From Halovenus rubra (lineage in GTDB: Archaea > Halobacteriota > Halobacteria > Halobacteriales > Haloarculaceae): 64,000 bases of DNA. The notes beneath the pieces are model-generated. The model was not told the origin of the DNA. It searched no databases and saw only the letters and a program-made list of their open reading frames with translations. This document shows, one piece after another, positions 44,811-54,720 of this stretch (its first letter is position 1; the number at the start of each line of letters is the position of its first letter). Where the stretch lies: the NCBI RefSeq assembly GCF_026586665.1, contig NZ_JAODIY010000004.1, positions 304,120 through 368,119 of the forward strand, given 5' to 3'. A program made the translations under genes and the position numbers.

Positions 44811-45484
44811 ACAACGCAGCGTGTCGGGATAACAGCCACCAGCAAGCAGAGAATTGCCGTGGAGAACACAAGCAAACAGCTACCCAAAGCAGGTGATGGT
44901 CGCTGGTGGGCCACTAGCCGTCGAGACACTGTTGAACCTGCTATGGGTGCGTGCTGTTGGTCCTGAGAAAACCTTACGTCCCGACTGCCGCTTCGACGGA
45001 CGTACCTTGTGACAGCTTGTATCGGACAGAGCCTTGTATAGACCTGGCGCTACACCGCATGTCGAGTTGTCGCCCAGAGAGAGACAATCTACAGACCGCG
45101 AGGGCGGTGAGTCTGTGCTTGTACCGGACGACGACCGTGGCGGGTGCTGAAACACGACCCACATATTTAATAGAAACAAGTAGAATCAGTAGAACAAGAG
45201 CAGATGACCCGCTGCACAACAGTTCGTCCTGTTTACTGTCCGCGGTCGCCACCGGCCGCACTTCTGGTTGGATAGCTGCAGCACTCGGGTCGATTCACTA
45301 CGTTTGCCGTAGTTGCAATTCTTCCAGCTATCCACACGCATATGCCTACGCTATCCAACCAGCTGGTCCGAAACGACCAGCGTATTCGTCAGCTCAGTGT
45401 GGTCCACCCAGACCACACATCGAACCGCACGCAAACCAGATCTCTTCCCCCAAGTAGTCGTCAGTCTATCCAGAAGGTGTTCCG
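44811..45484. other. 674-bp gap before the MFS gene
   Basis: Overlapping open frames on both strands (for example 44951-45457 forward, 44974-45261 reverse) have unnatural composition and no family features. A TATA box tatttaat at 45164-45171 would give the MFS gene a leader of about 290 nt. The leader contains a 48-codon frame (45341-45487) that ends in the ATGA of the MFS start. No RNA gene seen. Confidence 0.35.
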
Positions 45485-46807
45485 ATGAGTGGGTACAGTG
45501 ACTCGACGCAAGATACGTCTGAGAAGCACCAACCCATCTGGCGCAACCGGAACTTTCTCCGGTTTTTCATGGGCCAGTTCGTCACGAATGCTGGGGACAG
45601 TCTGTACTCTGTTGCCACACTGTGGCTCGTCTTCGAGCTCAGCGAATCGACGTTCCTGACGGGGCTTGCAAGCTCGATGCTCCTGTTGCCGTATCTGCTT
45701 CAGATCATTGCAGGCCCGATAATCGACCGATTCCCAATCAAACCCATTCTTGTTGGAACACAGCTCGTTCAGGGGGTAATACTCCTCGTCTTGCCGCTTG
45801 CGTCGTACACTGGAAATCTAACAGTGGGTCTACTATTCCTGACAATCCCCACGCTGTCGCTGTTCGCGCTGCTAATGTTCCCGATCCCATCGACACTGTT
45901 GCCCCGTATCGTCGCCGACGAGCAGTTATCCAAGGGTAACTCCGCGCTCTCGACGATTACACTGGGGCTGGATATGATATTCGATGCCTTCGGCGGGCTG
46001 TTCATCGCTGTCTTTGGAGCGACAGCACTGTTGGTCCTCGACTCGTTTACGTTCGTGGTCGCAGGCGTGTTGTTCCTCGGAATGACAATTCCACGCGTCC
46101 GGGGTGGCGGCGATCGAGACAAAGCCCAGAGCGATGAAACGACTCTTCAGACAGTCCTACAGGCCTACGTCGCCGACCTGCGAATAGGCATCGACATCCT
46201 GCGTGGCTCTGTATTCATCGAACTGATGGCGACTGCGGCCATATTCAACTTTGCTGTCGGCATCACACTTGCTATCTTACCTTCGTTTGGCGAATCGCTC
46301 GGAGGTCCCGCGTTCTATGGCTTCATGCTGGGTGCACTCGGCGTCGGGCGACTCGTCGGATCTGTGGTCGCAGCTGGCCTCGACGACGTGCCCTATGGTT
46401 GGCTGGTGACAGTCTCCTATCTCTGCTCGGCGTGTCTCTGGGTCGGGTCAATCTACGTGACTTCTCCTTTCCTCACGGTCGTGTTGTTCGGCCTCGCGTG
46501 GGTGTCTCCCGGCATCAATGGTGTACTAACCAGCACGCTGAACCAGACGGTGTTCCCGACTGACTTGCTCGGACGCATCGCTTCGATCAAAGGGACTGCC
46601 TCGACGGCCACGCTCCCGCTTGGGTCACTGATTGGTGGTGGCGTCGCCGAATTACTAGGCACCACCACAACAATGGGACTGGCTGGGCTTGGCTTCGGAG
46701 TTGTCGGTCTCTACTTCGCGCTGCGACCTCGGCTCCGTCAGATTCCGGCGATTAGTGAGGCCGATTCCGAGACGTTTGACTTGGATTTTGTGTCAGACGA
46801 ATCTTGA
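45485..46807 (+). CDS. MFS transporter (EntS/MFS_3-type exporter)
   Basis: 440 residues, twelve predicted TM helices. The N-terminus 'WRNRNFLRFFMGQFVTNAGD', with 'ASSMLLLPYLLQIIAGPIID' and 'VADEQLSKGNSALSTI', matches the MFS_3 group of drug/siderophore exporters. The central cytosolic loop ('RGGGDRDKAQSDE') separates the two six-helix halves. The likely function is efflux of a small hydrophobic compound; the substrate is not predictable. Monocistronic. Confidence 0.87.
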   Translation: MSGYSDSTQDTSEKHQPIWRNRNFLRFFMGQFVTNAGDSLYSVATLWLVFELSESTFLTGLASSMLLLPYLLQIIAGPIIDRFPIKPILVGTQLVQGVILLVLPLASYTGNLTVGLLFLTIPTLSLFALLMFPIPSTLLPRIVADEQLSKGNSALSTITLGLDMIFDAFGGLFIAVFGATALLVLDSFTFVVAGVLFLGMTIPRVRGGGDRDKAQSDETTLQTVLQAYVADLRIGIDILRGSVFIELMATAAIFNFAVGITLAILPSFGESLGGPAFYGFMLGALGVGRLVGSVVAAGLDDVPYGWLVTVSYLCSACLWVGSIYVTSPFLTVVLFGLAWVSPGINGVLTSTLNQTVFPTDLLGRIASIKGTASTATLPLGSLIGGGVAELLGTTTTMGLAGLGFGVVGLYFALRPRLRQIPAISEADSETFDLDFVSDES

Positions 46808-46925
46808 AGCCCTGCCAAGACGGGTACACTGCCTCATGGTCGAGCATAAAGCTGGAATACTGTCCGATATCGAGACGGGACCGTCTACGTCGTTGAGTGC
46901 CGTCGTGGAGGGACCCAATCTCTCG

Positions 46926-49436
46926 TTACTCTGTTGTGGTGTCGAGTGTCAGCGCCACCGTCTGTGGGAGCGTTTCAGTTGCCCCCGGATCACAGGACGC
47001 TTCCATGATGCTTTCGTCGTCAAGCGTGTTCACGACTTCTCCGGCGGCATACGAATTGACCGCGATGTCGACTGACAGCTCATCTGGTTCACTGACACAG
47101 TCGGTGTACTGACTCCCGTCGTAGCTGTCTTCGACGATAGTCCGAAGCACTGTCACCTCGATCTCGTAGAGGTCGTCGTCGACTATCTCATTCAGTGGCA
47201 AAGAGAGGCTAAATGACGAACTGGTAGTTGTCCACTCCAGTTCTGTCCCGTTGACCGAGACAACAACGTTCGCCGAATCTCCGTTGACAGTGAGATACCA
47301 CCACTGCTCGAACTTCGAGTCGTCTCGGCGGTTCCACGGCGTCGGGACAGTATCGGCGTACTGTTCGAGGGTTTCCTCGAGTTGTTCCTGTTTCTCGGTC
47401 CCCGGTGGCTGCGTTTCGTTGTCACACGCCGAGAGGCCGTAGCGACACCACTCCCGAACCGCCGCGCTATCACCGTCGCGCTCGCACAACTCGACGAGCG
47501 CCGTTGCCCAGGTAATCGCTGCCCACGTGCCTAGCTCATCGCGTGTTTTGTCAGCAGTGAGCCCCCGTTCGAGGTGTGTCCGGGCATCGTCGGTATCGCC
47601 CCACGACTTACAGTGGCTTCCGTACCAGCAGCGAGTCATCGGATCGTCCGGGTCGATATCGAGTGCCGCCTCAAACTGTGTCTCAGCCACGTCGCGGTTA
47701 TCCCACGTTGCGAGTGTATCGGCGAACAGTCGTCGTATCTCGAGTGCGTCGGGGTCGCGTTCTATCGCCCGTTTGTAGTGGTGATACACCGCCTCTTTGT
47801 CCGGCGGATCAGCGGCACTCGCAAGCCTTGCCAGCCCGAAGTGTGCGTTGGCGTGTCCCTGATCTTGTTCTAGTGCTTGCTCGAAGTAGACACTCGCAAG
47901 GGGTTGGGCCTCCGTTTTCCTATACTTATGTCCGATCTCAGCGAGCGTGTCGGGGTCGGTTATATCTCCGGTGTCGTGTTCGATAGCAGCCGCCACCTGC
48001 TCGTCCAGTGACGCGTCCGTGTCGGCCATCGCATTCCCGTTGGCAGACATCTCGTCGGTTGTCTCCGATTCCGTCGGGGTCTCGGTCTCGTCGGTCGACC
48101 CTGTACTGTCGTCTGCGGGCGGCCGATGTGAGTTATAGCGCTCTTCTAAAGTCTGTAGCGCATCTTCGTTGTCTGAAATCTCGTCTCCATTGTCGAGTGC
48201 GTACTCACACCAGCGGACGACGGCGTCGTCCTCACCGACCTGCTCGAGTATTTCGACGAGTCTGACCAGCGACGGCAAAAACGTATCCAGATCCACGTCA
48301 CCGAACCCGGCGTCGATCATCTCGAATCCCGCTTCGAGATACGGACGAGCCAGCTCCGGCATCCCGCGTTGATCGTGAAAATGCCCGAACCAGATGCGCG
48401 CGACGGGGTCGATACGATCGTCTTCGATAGCTCGCTCGAACTGCGCCTGTGCCTGATCGAACCGCTGCAGTGTGGCGAGAAACCGCGCGTAGTATCGTCT
48501 AAGAACGTGATCGGCCCCAACAGTTTCGAGTCCACGTTCGTAAATTTCGGCGGCGTCGTCCGGCTCTCCGGCATCCCGAAGCCGTTCGGCGTACGTCCGG
48601 TAGAGGCGTTCGTTCGTCGGTGCCTGTTCGAGTGCCTGCTCGAACGCGTCCCGACCAGCGTCTTCGCCGTCGTGATCCCACCGGAAACTAGCGTGATAAC
48701 GGAGCGCGCGGGTGTTTCCCGGGTCGAGTTCGAGTGCGCGCTGCAGATGACGCCGTGTTGCTTCGGTCGTCGTGAGGTCACGGGACCGGGCCAGCGCAGC
48801 GCCTAGACCAGCGTGAGCGGCCGCGTCGTCCGACTCAAGCAGGAGCACTGATCTGAACGAATCCGCCGCCTCGTGGAATGAGCCGGAATCGAACTGTGTC
48901 TCGCCTCTCTGACGGTGTGTCTCGACACGTTGGTCGGCGTCCGCCGGCCCGTCGCCGAGTGTCGATTCGAGGTGTGTCTCCAGTTCACTCACACTGGACT
49001 GTAACGCTGCTGTCGTCGGCGGCTCCATCCCGGTCCCAGCAGCCGCGACACGACATATCCCGTCTGCCGATTCGTCAAGCGATCGTAACACAGCAACGAG
49101 TGCGCTGAGAACACTATATCGCCGTTCGTGACGGTTTGTTTCTGGTATCGCCGCTGCGATCGCCTCGTCAAACTGATCAACGAGGTCGAACACGGCTTCG
49201 GGCGGTTCAGTGTCCACGACTAGCCGCTCACGAGTGATGATCGACAGTCGCTCGTCTGTCCGTTCGAGGGCCTCGAAGAACGTGGCCTCCAACTCCTCAC
49301 TCAAACCGGGTTCGAGATCGGCAACCGCGTCCTCGATGTCGATACTGTCGTCATCAAACCGAAGGTCTGTCTCCGTGGCCGAACGTTCCCAGGCCAGTCG
49401 TGCTAGCGACGTGAGTATCGGAACAGCGGTCATCAT
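46926..49436 (-). CDS. Large TPR-repeat protein with C-terminal beta domain
   Basis: 836 residues from ATG 49436 (MMTAVPILTSLARLAWERSA). The helical N-terminus (1-180) is of unknown type. Two TPR blocks (about 175-450 and 510-690) contain motifs such as 'AHAGLGAALARSRDLTTTEA' and 'ANAHFGLARLASAADPPDKE'. They are separated by an acidic Ser/Thr linker. The C-terminal 110 residues are a beta-sandwich-like domain ('WWYLTVNGDSANVVVSVNGT', '...YEIEVTVLRTIVEDSYDG'). It has no signal peptide. It is a scaffold-type protein of unknown role. Composition is more GC-rich than the genes to its left. It is divergent from the FIST gene. Confidence 0.75.
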   Translation of the reverse strand: MMTAVPILTSLARLAWERSATETDLRFDDDSIDIEDAVADLEPGLSEELEATFFEALERTDERLSIITRERLVVDTEPPEAVFDLVDQFDEAIAAAIPETNRHERRYSVLSALVAVLRSLDESADGICRVAAAGTGMEPPTTAALQSSVSELETHLESTLGDGPADADQRVETHRQRGETQFDSGSFHEAADSFRSVLLLESDDAAAHAGLGAALARSRDLTTTEATRRHLQRALELDPGNTRALRYHASFRWDHDGEDAGRDAFEQALEQAPTNERLYRTYAERLRDAGEPDDAAEIYERGLETVGADHVLRRYYARFLATLQRFDQAQAQFERAIEDDRIDPVARIWFGHFHDQRGMPELARPYLEAGFEMIDAGFGDVDLDTFLPSLVRLVEILEQVGEDDAVVRWCEYALDNGDEISDNEDALQTLEERYNSHRPPADDSTGSTDETETPTESETTDEMSANGNAMADTDASLDEQVAAAIEHDTGDITDPDTLAEIGHKYRKTEAQPLASVYFEQALEQDQGHANAHFGLARLASAADPPDKEAVYHHYKRAIERDPDALEIRRLFADTLATWDNRDVAETQFEAALDIDPDDPMTRCWYGSHCKSWGDTDDARTHLERGLTADKTRDELGTWAAITWATALVELCERDGDSAAVREWCRYGLSACDNETQPPGTEKQEQLEETLEQYADTVPTPWNRRDDSKFEQWWYLTVNGDSANVVVSVNGTELEWTTTSSSFSLSLPLNEIVDDDLYEIEVTVLRTIVEDSYDGSQYTDCVSEPDELSVDIAVNSYAAGEVVNTLDDESIMEASCDPGATETLPQTVALTLDTTTE

Positions 49437-49645
49437 GCAGGAAATTGTTGACTGTGTGAAATAAACGTTTATGAGTAACATCACGGTAGACTCCAATTTT
49501 ACAGGACGCCCCTAATCCACCGGACAGCAGTGGGGAGTCGGTGGCCCACGCTTCGATATTTGACCGGGTGCCGAATACAGCAGTAACTACCCTGTGGGAG
49601 ACACGTCAGCGGTATAATTAAGACAAATCCGAAAAAACTATTCAC

Positions 49646-50851
49646 ATGAGCACAACTCGTTTCCGCCGCGGAGCATCATCGGCGTCAAACACGAGTGATG
49701 CAGTCCATGAAGCGGCCGAGGCGGCCCTCGCCGAGGGTGATAACATCGAAGACGTCGCCTTGGGGGTCGTAATGACTTCGCCGTCGTACGATATTCCGGA
49801 GGTAATCGATGTACTCGGGACGAGACTGCCATCGGTCCCACTGATTGGCTCGACCACTGCAGGAGAGTTTACCGACGAGGGGGTCACCGAAGGTGGGCTT
49901 GTCATCGCGTTGATTGTCTCCGAGAGACTGTCAGTCGCGAGTGCCGTCGCTGACGGCGTTTCCGAGGACGTCTTCGGTACCGTCCAGGCAACGGTGAACA
50001 ACCTCCCAGCCGTTGGCGATATGGACGGCGAACACGTCGCAGCGATTACATTTCACGATGGCCTCACTGGCAAAGGCGAGGAGATCGCGCTGTTGACGCG
50101 GCAGTTGCTCGGTGGTGTCCCGCTCGTCGGTGGTTCTGCCGGCGACGACCTCAATCTGGCTGAAACGACCGTCTTCACGGACTCGGGTGCTTCTAGTGAC
50201 GGAGTAGCAATCGCTCTCTTAGCTGCTGAGGAACCCTTCGGACTCGCGGCAAAGCACGGCCATACGACGCTGTCGGACACCTACGAAGTCACCCGTGCCG
50301 ACGCCAACGTTGTTCACGAACTCGATGGCGAACCCGCATTCGAGGTCTGGCAGAGAGAAGTCGCGAAAACGGCGCGGGACACATACGCCATCGATGTCGA
50401 CGATCTCGACCCGAGCGATGATCGTTTTGCCATCCTGCTCACCCAGTTTGAACTCGGACTCAAAACGAAAGATGGCGGCTACAAGATCAGGTGGCCGGGG
50501 ATGACCAACTCGACCGACGGACCGTTGACGTTTGCGACTGGCGTTCCCGAAGGCTCAGAGGTTCGGGTCATGCACAGCCCGAAAGACGAGCAAATCAATT
50601 CTGCCCGCGAGGCCGCCCAGGCGTCTCTGGCGCATTTCGAGGGCGAGGACGTCGCGGGCGCACTCGTCTTCGACTGTGTCTGTCGCGGGTTAATCCTTGA
50701 GGATGAATTCGGGACCGCCGTCGACGCGATTGCGAGCGAACTTGAGTCCCCGCTGGCTGGCTTTGAGACCTACGGTGAGATTTCGATGCCGTCCGAGGCG
50801 GCAACCGGATACCATAACACGACGACGTCGATACTGTTGTTTCCGGCCTGA
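49646..50851 (+). CDS. FIST-domain sensory protein
   Basis: 401 residues. FIST_N (about 25-215) with 'VALGVVMTSPSYDIPEVIDV', 'LIGSTTAGEFTDEGVTEGGL' and 'LVGGSAGDDLNLAETTVFTD', followed by FIST_C (about 220-385) with 'GLILEDEFGTAVDAI', 'PLAGFETYGEISMP' and 'YHNTTTSILLF'. FIST proteins are predicted small-ligand (amino-acid-like) sensors that work with histidine kinases or chemoreceptors. A histidine kinase lies 180 bp downstream on the same strand, the usual pairing. A TATA-like tataatta is about 35 bp upstream. Confidence 0.9.
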   Translation: MSTTRFRRGASSASNTSDAVHEAAEAALAEGDNIEDVALGVVMTSPSYDIPEVIDVLGTRLPSVPLIGSTTAGEFTDEGVTEGGLVIALIVSERLSVASAVADGVSEDVFGTVQATVNNLPAVGDMDGEHVAAITFHDGLTGKGEEIALLTRQLLGGVPLVGGSAGDDLNLAETTVFTDSGASSDGVAIALLAAEEPFGLAAKHGHTTLSDTYEVTRADANVVHELDGEPAFEVWQREVAKTARDTYAIDVDDLDPSDDRFAILLTQFELGLKTKDGGYKIRWPGMTNSTDGPLTFATGVPEGSEVRVMHSPKDEQINSAREAAQASLAHFEGEDVAGALVFDCVCRGLILEDEFGTAVDAIASELESPLAGFETYGEISMPSEAATGYHNTTTSILLFPA

Positions 50852-51030
50852 AATCCCCCCGGAACCCAGTAAGCGGTCGACAGACGCATCTGCTAGGCCG
50901 GATCTCGGCTTCGTTCACACTGAAATACACAAGCTTCAAACAGTTCTATAGCCTGCAAACATACGATGGACGGTTCATGGCTTGGTATCAATATGTGTCC
51001 CTGGTACAGGACTCATCGTAGGTGAATACA

Positions 51031-53202
51031 ATGGTCAAGACGTATCCGGTCGCGAGTCTGCTCCAGTTCCTCACGGCGGGGATCGTACTCGCACTCGGCG
51101 TGCAAGCCCTTCGCCAGCGACGGCAGCGGGTCAGTGTTGCCTTTGTCGCGATGGCTCTCGGTTCCACCGGATGGGCGCTGTCCGCTGGGGTGAGTTCCGC
51201 CGTCGCCGATCCGGAATTGACCTACATCTTCGGGTTCGCCGTCTATCCATTCACTCTCTTTAGCTCCATTGGTTGGTTCTTTCTGGCCGCCGCCCACAAG
51301 GGCAGAAACCGCCTCTTTCGCCGACCCGTCCTGACCGCGTTCGCCACTATCTGGCTCCTGAACGTGGTCGCGCTGGCGAGTAATCCACTCCATCATCAGT
51401 TCATTGACGCGGCGACGAGGATTCCAGAGAGTGGGATCGCCGAACCGGTCGCTGGGCCGCTGTACTGGGTGTTCATGTTGGTTACCTTTAGCATATTTTT
51501 GGCTGGCGTTGGCTTGCTCGCCGTTGACCCCCTGACAGGAAAAGGGATCCACCACAGGCAGACACGGGTCGTCATGGGTGGCGGGCTGATTCCGATGCTC
51601 TTTGCGCTTGTTGAGGTGTCTGACGTTGTCCCGGCCCCCGGCCTAGACTTGGGTGTCCTCGGTCTCACTATCGGCACGGGCGTGCTCTTTTATGCCGTGT
51701 TCTACGCTGACTTCCTCAAGATCGTCCCGATCCAGCAGAAGACGTTGCTCGAAAACATGGACGACGCCATCGTCGCCCTTGACACTGCGGATCGGATTGT
51801 CGATCTGAATCCCCGGGCAACAACCTTCTTCGACCTTTCGGCGTCTGCGGTCGGACAGGACATCGATGCGGCGTTGGCTGACAAGCCTGAACTGCGTGCG
51901 GCAATCGAACGGGCACCCGCAAGCGACGATATCGAGGCGGCCCCGTCGGTTCCTGCCGCTGGGGACGAGGCCATCTGGTCCGACGAGTTCACCGTCACGA
52001 AAGATGGACAACAGCGGCACTTCGCGCTTAGTGTCTCCGCAATCGAAACTGACCGACCCGGCTCCTGGACCAACCGCACTGAAAGTCGAGAACGGGTCGG
52101 GAGACTCGTCGTCGTCCGTGACATCACGACGCGCCGAAGGCGCGAACGGCGGCTACAGCAGTACGAAACCGTCGTCGAAACTGCTGGCGACCCTATCTTT
52201 GTCCTCGACGAGGACGGTCACATCGAACTACTAAACGATGCGATGGTCGACTTTCTGGACTCCCCCCGAGAGAAACTGGTTGGCGAACACGTGGGTAACT
52301 TCCTCGACCCGGAGAGTCTCAGCATAATCATGGAGTCTATTACCCACATGGCGTTGACCGGAGCGGACGCCCAGCAGTACAAGATGGAACGGACTGGCCC
52401 GGATGGGGAGACTCTCCACTACGAGGTCAATACCCGCCTCATTGAGGACGACGTCGGTGATACCAATATGACCTTTGGGTCGGTCGGCGTTATCAGGGAC
52501 GTAACCACCCACGTGGAACGCAAGCAAGAACTGGACCTGCTCAACCAGATCCTTACCCGGGTCCTCCGGCACAACATTCGCAACGACCTCAACGTCATCA
52601 GCGGCAACGCCGAGATTCTGGAGAGCCGACTGGCGGGCAGCGAGGCCGAGATTGCCCAACGAATAAAACAAAACGCCATAGATGTGATCCACCTCGCTGA
52701 CGAAGCGCGAACTGCCCAGCGGGTCACCAACACCGACAGCGAACGGACCAGAATCGCTCTCTCGGAGATACTCCGTCCCCCGGTCGAAAACATCAAAGAA
52801 CGCTACCCAGATGCAGATCTTACTGTTGATATACTGGACTGCAACGTGCTAACGACCAAAGAGATGGACATGGCCGTTGAACAACTCTTAGAAAATGCCA
52901 TTGTCCACAACGACGACGACCCCCACGTCGAGGTCAGCGCCACGCGCCACAAGACAGCTACCAAGGTAACTATCGCCGACGATGGCCCCGGCATCGATAT
53001 GAGTGAGGTTTCCGTGATTAATGAAGGCGAAGAAACGGACCTAAGCCATGGAAGCGGCCTAGGGCTGTGGTTGATTACCTGGATTGTCAATCGGTCCGGC
53101 GCCACTGTGGAGTTTGCGAACACCGAGGCAGGTACGCAAGTCACGTTGACGCTTCCGACCCAATCATCCACTGGGTCCGGAAGCAAAGAGAAGTCTGCCT
53201 GA
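51031..53202 (+). CDS. 7TM-PAS-PAS histidine kinase
   Basis: 723 residues from ATG 51031, chosen over the GTG at 51022 because aggtga sits six bases before the ATG as a Shine-Dalgarno. The N-terminal seven-TM sensor (about 1-225) is of the 'histidine kinase N-terminal 7TM' type. PAS 1 (about 230-360) and PAS 2 (370-490) follow. The archaeal phosphoacceptor box is 'VLRHNIRNDLNVISGNAEIL' (H about 514), and HATPase_c has N-box 'EQLLENAIVHN', 'IADDGPGIDMSEVSV' and 'GSGLGLWLITWIV'. The C-terminal organisation matches the 1390-aa protein at 36769, so these are family paralogues. It is likely partnered with the FIST protein; no receiver follows. Confidence 0.92.
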   Translation: MVKTYPVASLLQFLTAGIVLALGVQALRQRRQRVSVAFVAMALGSTGWALSAGVSSAVADPELTYIFGFAVYPFTLFSSIGWFFLAAAHKGRNRLFRRPVLTAFATIWLLNVVALASNPLHHQFIDAATRIPESGIAEPVAGPLYWVFMLVTFSIFLAGVGLLAVDPLTGKGIHHRQTRVVMGGGLIPMLFALVEVSDVVPAPGLDLGVLGLTIGTGVLFYAVFYADFLKIVPIQQKTLLENMDDAIVALDTADRIVDLNPRATTFFDLSASAVGQDIDAALADKPELRAAIERAPASDDIEAAPSVPAAGDEAIWSDEFTVTKDGQQRHFALSVSAIETDRPGSWTNRTESRERVGRLVVVRDITTRRRRERRLQQYETVVETAGDPIFVLDEDGHIELLNDAMVDFLDSPREKLVGEHVGNFLDPESLSIIMESITHMALTGADAQQYKMERTGPDGETLHYEVNTRLIEDDVGDTNMTFGSVGVIRDVTTHVERKQELDLLNQILTRVLRHNIRNDLNVISGNAEILESRLAGSEAEIAQRIKQNAIDVIHLADEARTAQRVTNTDSERTRIALSEILRPPVENIKERYPDADLTVDILDCNVLTTKEMDMAVEQLLENAIVHNDDDPHVEVSATRHKTATKVTIADDGPGIDMSEVSVINEGEETDLSHGSGLGLWLITWIVNRSGATVEFANTEAGTQVTLTLPTQSSTGSGSKEKSA

Positions 53203-53328
53203 CCGGCAACCCTCGTTGAGGCACTCATATCCTTACAAAGCAACAACAGAGTGCCTGCTGGCCTTCGTTGAGGCAGTTTAGAGTCTGTTCGCTACGCACC
53301 TGAGGGACGGACTCGACTGGTGTGTGAG

Positions 53329-53883
53329 CTAGTCTTTCGGCGTCCACTCCGAGCGAAGCAGACCGAACGTGACGACATCGTGGTATTCGCCACGGTACCA
53401 AGCAGCGTCGCGTCTGGTACCTTCGTGTTTGAATCCGAGAGATTCAAGCAGTGCAATCGAGCCGTCGTTGAACGCACCAGCGTGTGCGTCCACTCGTCGT
53501 AGATTTCGGTCACGGAATGCGTACTCGACCAGCGTTTCGGTCGCGTCAGATCCGTATCCATTGCCATGGTGTTCCGGTGCAATCCAGTAGGCCAACTCGG
53601 CAGATCGGGCCCGTGATGTTTCCGTGGGGCCGTACTGCGACTCGGTCAGCGAAACGTGGCCAACAGGCTCGTCGTCGTGACAGACCAGACAGTGGACATC
53701 GCCTTCGGTGGTGAGAACAGTCTCGAAAAACTCCTCGGACAACTCGTCGTTCATCGGATTGATATCCAGTGCAGGCCGCCACACTGCAGGATCGTTCATC
53801 ACACGCTGCACAAAATCAAGATCCTCTCGGTCGATTGGTCGGAGGGTGACACGCTCGCCGTTGAGGAAGACTGGACCAGGCAT
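53329..53883 (-). CDS. GNAT acetyltransferase, RimJ/RimL type
   Basis: 184 residues. It has an N-terminal start 'MPGPVFLNGERVTLRPIDRE' typical of RimJ/RimL-like N-acetyltransferases, acetyl-CoA motif 'ELAYWIAPEHHGNGYGSDAT', and C-terminal 'GSIALLESLGFKHEGTRRDA'. It probably acetylates a protein N-terminus or a small molecule; the target is unknown. It marks the left border of the decayed region. Confidence 0.9.
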   Translation of the reverse strand: MPGPVFLNGERVTLRPIDREDLDFVQRVMNDPAVWRPALDINPMNDELSEEFFETVLTTEGDVHCLVCHDDEPVGHVSLTESQYGPTETSRARSAELAYWIAPEHHGNGYGSDATETLVEYAFRDRNLRRVDAHAGAFNDGSIALLESLGFKHEGTRRDAAWYRGEYHDVVTFGLLRSEWTPKD

Positions 53884-53919
53884 GGTTCATCTCCTGTCGT
53901 GATAGTAAAATGTTTTGTG

Positions 53920-54383
53920 GACACAGACTTGACCCCGTTGACGGTGAGGACGCCAAACACGGTGTACCAGTCCAGCAGAGCCGCGACCGGATTGGGTCTC
54001 TAATCGCGGATACCCTGACGCTGTCGCGTGCTAGCGAGACCGTCAAAGACCTCAACTAGATTATGCTTGCCAACGTTGTCAGAGAGGCGTGAGACACAGT
54101 CACGACTGACGGAGCAGACACTAAGTCATAGGTGACAGAGTCTGTGGAAATCACGGCTGCCAGTGCATGGCTCCAGCGTGTCTTCAAAAATGTCTTTGGC
54201 AACGCAATTGAGGATAATTGTTCTCTTCTCAATATCCGAGTCGGGTTGATTGAGGGCGCCGACGAGACTGGTGGAACCACTGCCTCTGGGTTTTATCTTG
54301 TAGATAACGGCAGTGGTATCCCGAAAGACGAACGTGATGATTTCTTCGGTTATAGATATACATTTCCCACAGAAGGTGGTTAA
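53920..54383 (+). pseudogene. Decayed partial copy of the histidine kinase at 58254
   Basis: Bases 53920-54383 align almost without gaps to about 59380-59820 of the intact kinase. They share VDGxDxxHxV, the run ctgacgctgtcgcgtgct, ADxRLQRVFxNxF and 'RVGLIEGADETGGTTASGFY'. The copy has stop codons (tag at about 54058, tga at about 54090, tag at about 54129) and ends after 'IPKDERDDFF' in unrelated sequence. The last readable piece (54132-54383) is only the middle of HATPase_c. It has lost the sensor, the phosphoacceptor and the G-boxes, so it cannot be an active kinase. Confidence 0.85.
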
Positions 54384-54720
54384 TGACGCTACCACTGATC
54401 TAACGACAGCAGCGGGCCAGTCGGCACCCGAACCTAGGTGACTTACCACTACTAATCGATCAATAGTCGCTTCTACTGTTGGAATCTCAATGGTAAAATG
54501 GCAATTCGATACCGGTGTGGGTTACATATCGGATATATTATCTTCCCTTTCGGGCGTGCAACATGCAAAGCGCGAGTACAGCAGCCGGCAACTATTGATT
54601 TTGAAGCGGTCCCGATGAACCAACCGGTCAGTAAGCCTGCTGATTATGCCCAGAAGAACTTATTATTTGAGACGAGTATTCTGAACCCTGTGTGAAAATA
54701 AACGGCTCGTACTACCCAAT
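54384..54720. other. 337-bp non-coding stretch after the kinase remnant
   Basis: Only short, unsupported ORFs (for example 54498-54695). AT-rich. Nothing recognisable. Confidence 0.4.

Noticed and set aside
44951-45457. 168-codon ORF in the gap before the MFS gene
   Set aside because: Cys/Arg/Pro-rich with no acidic bias, and it overlaps an equally long reverse frame. Not protein-like for a halophile.
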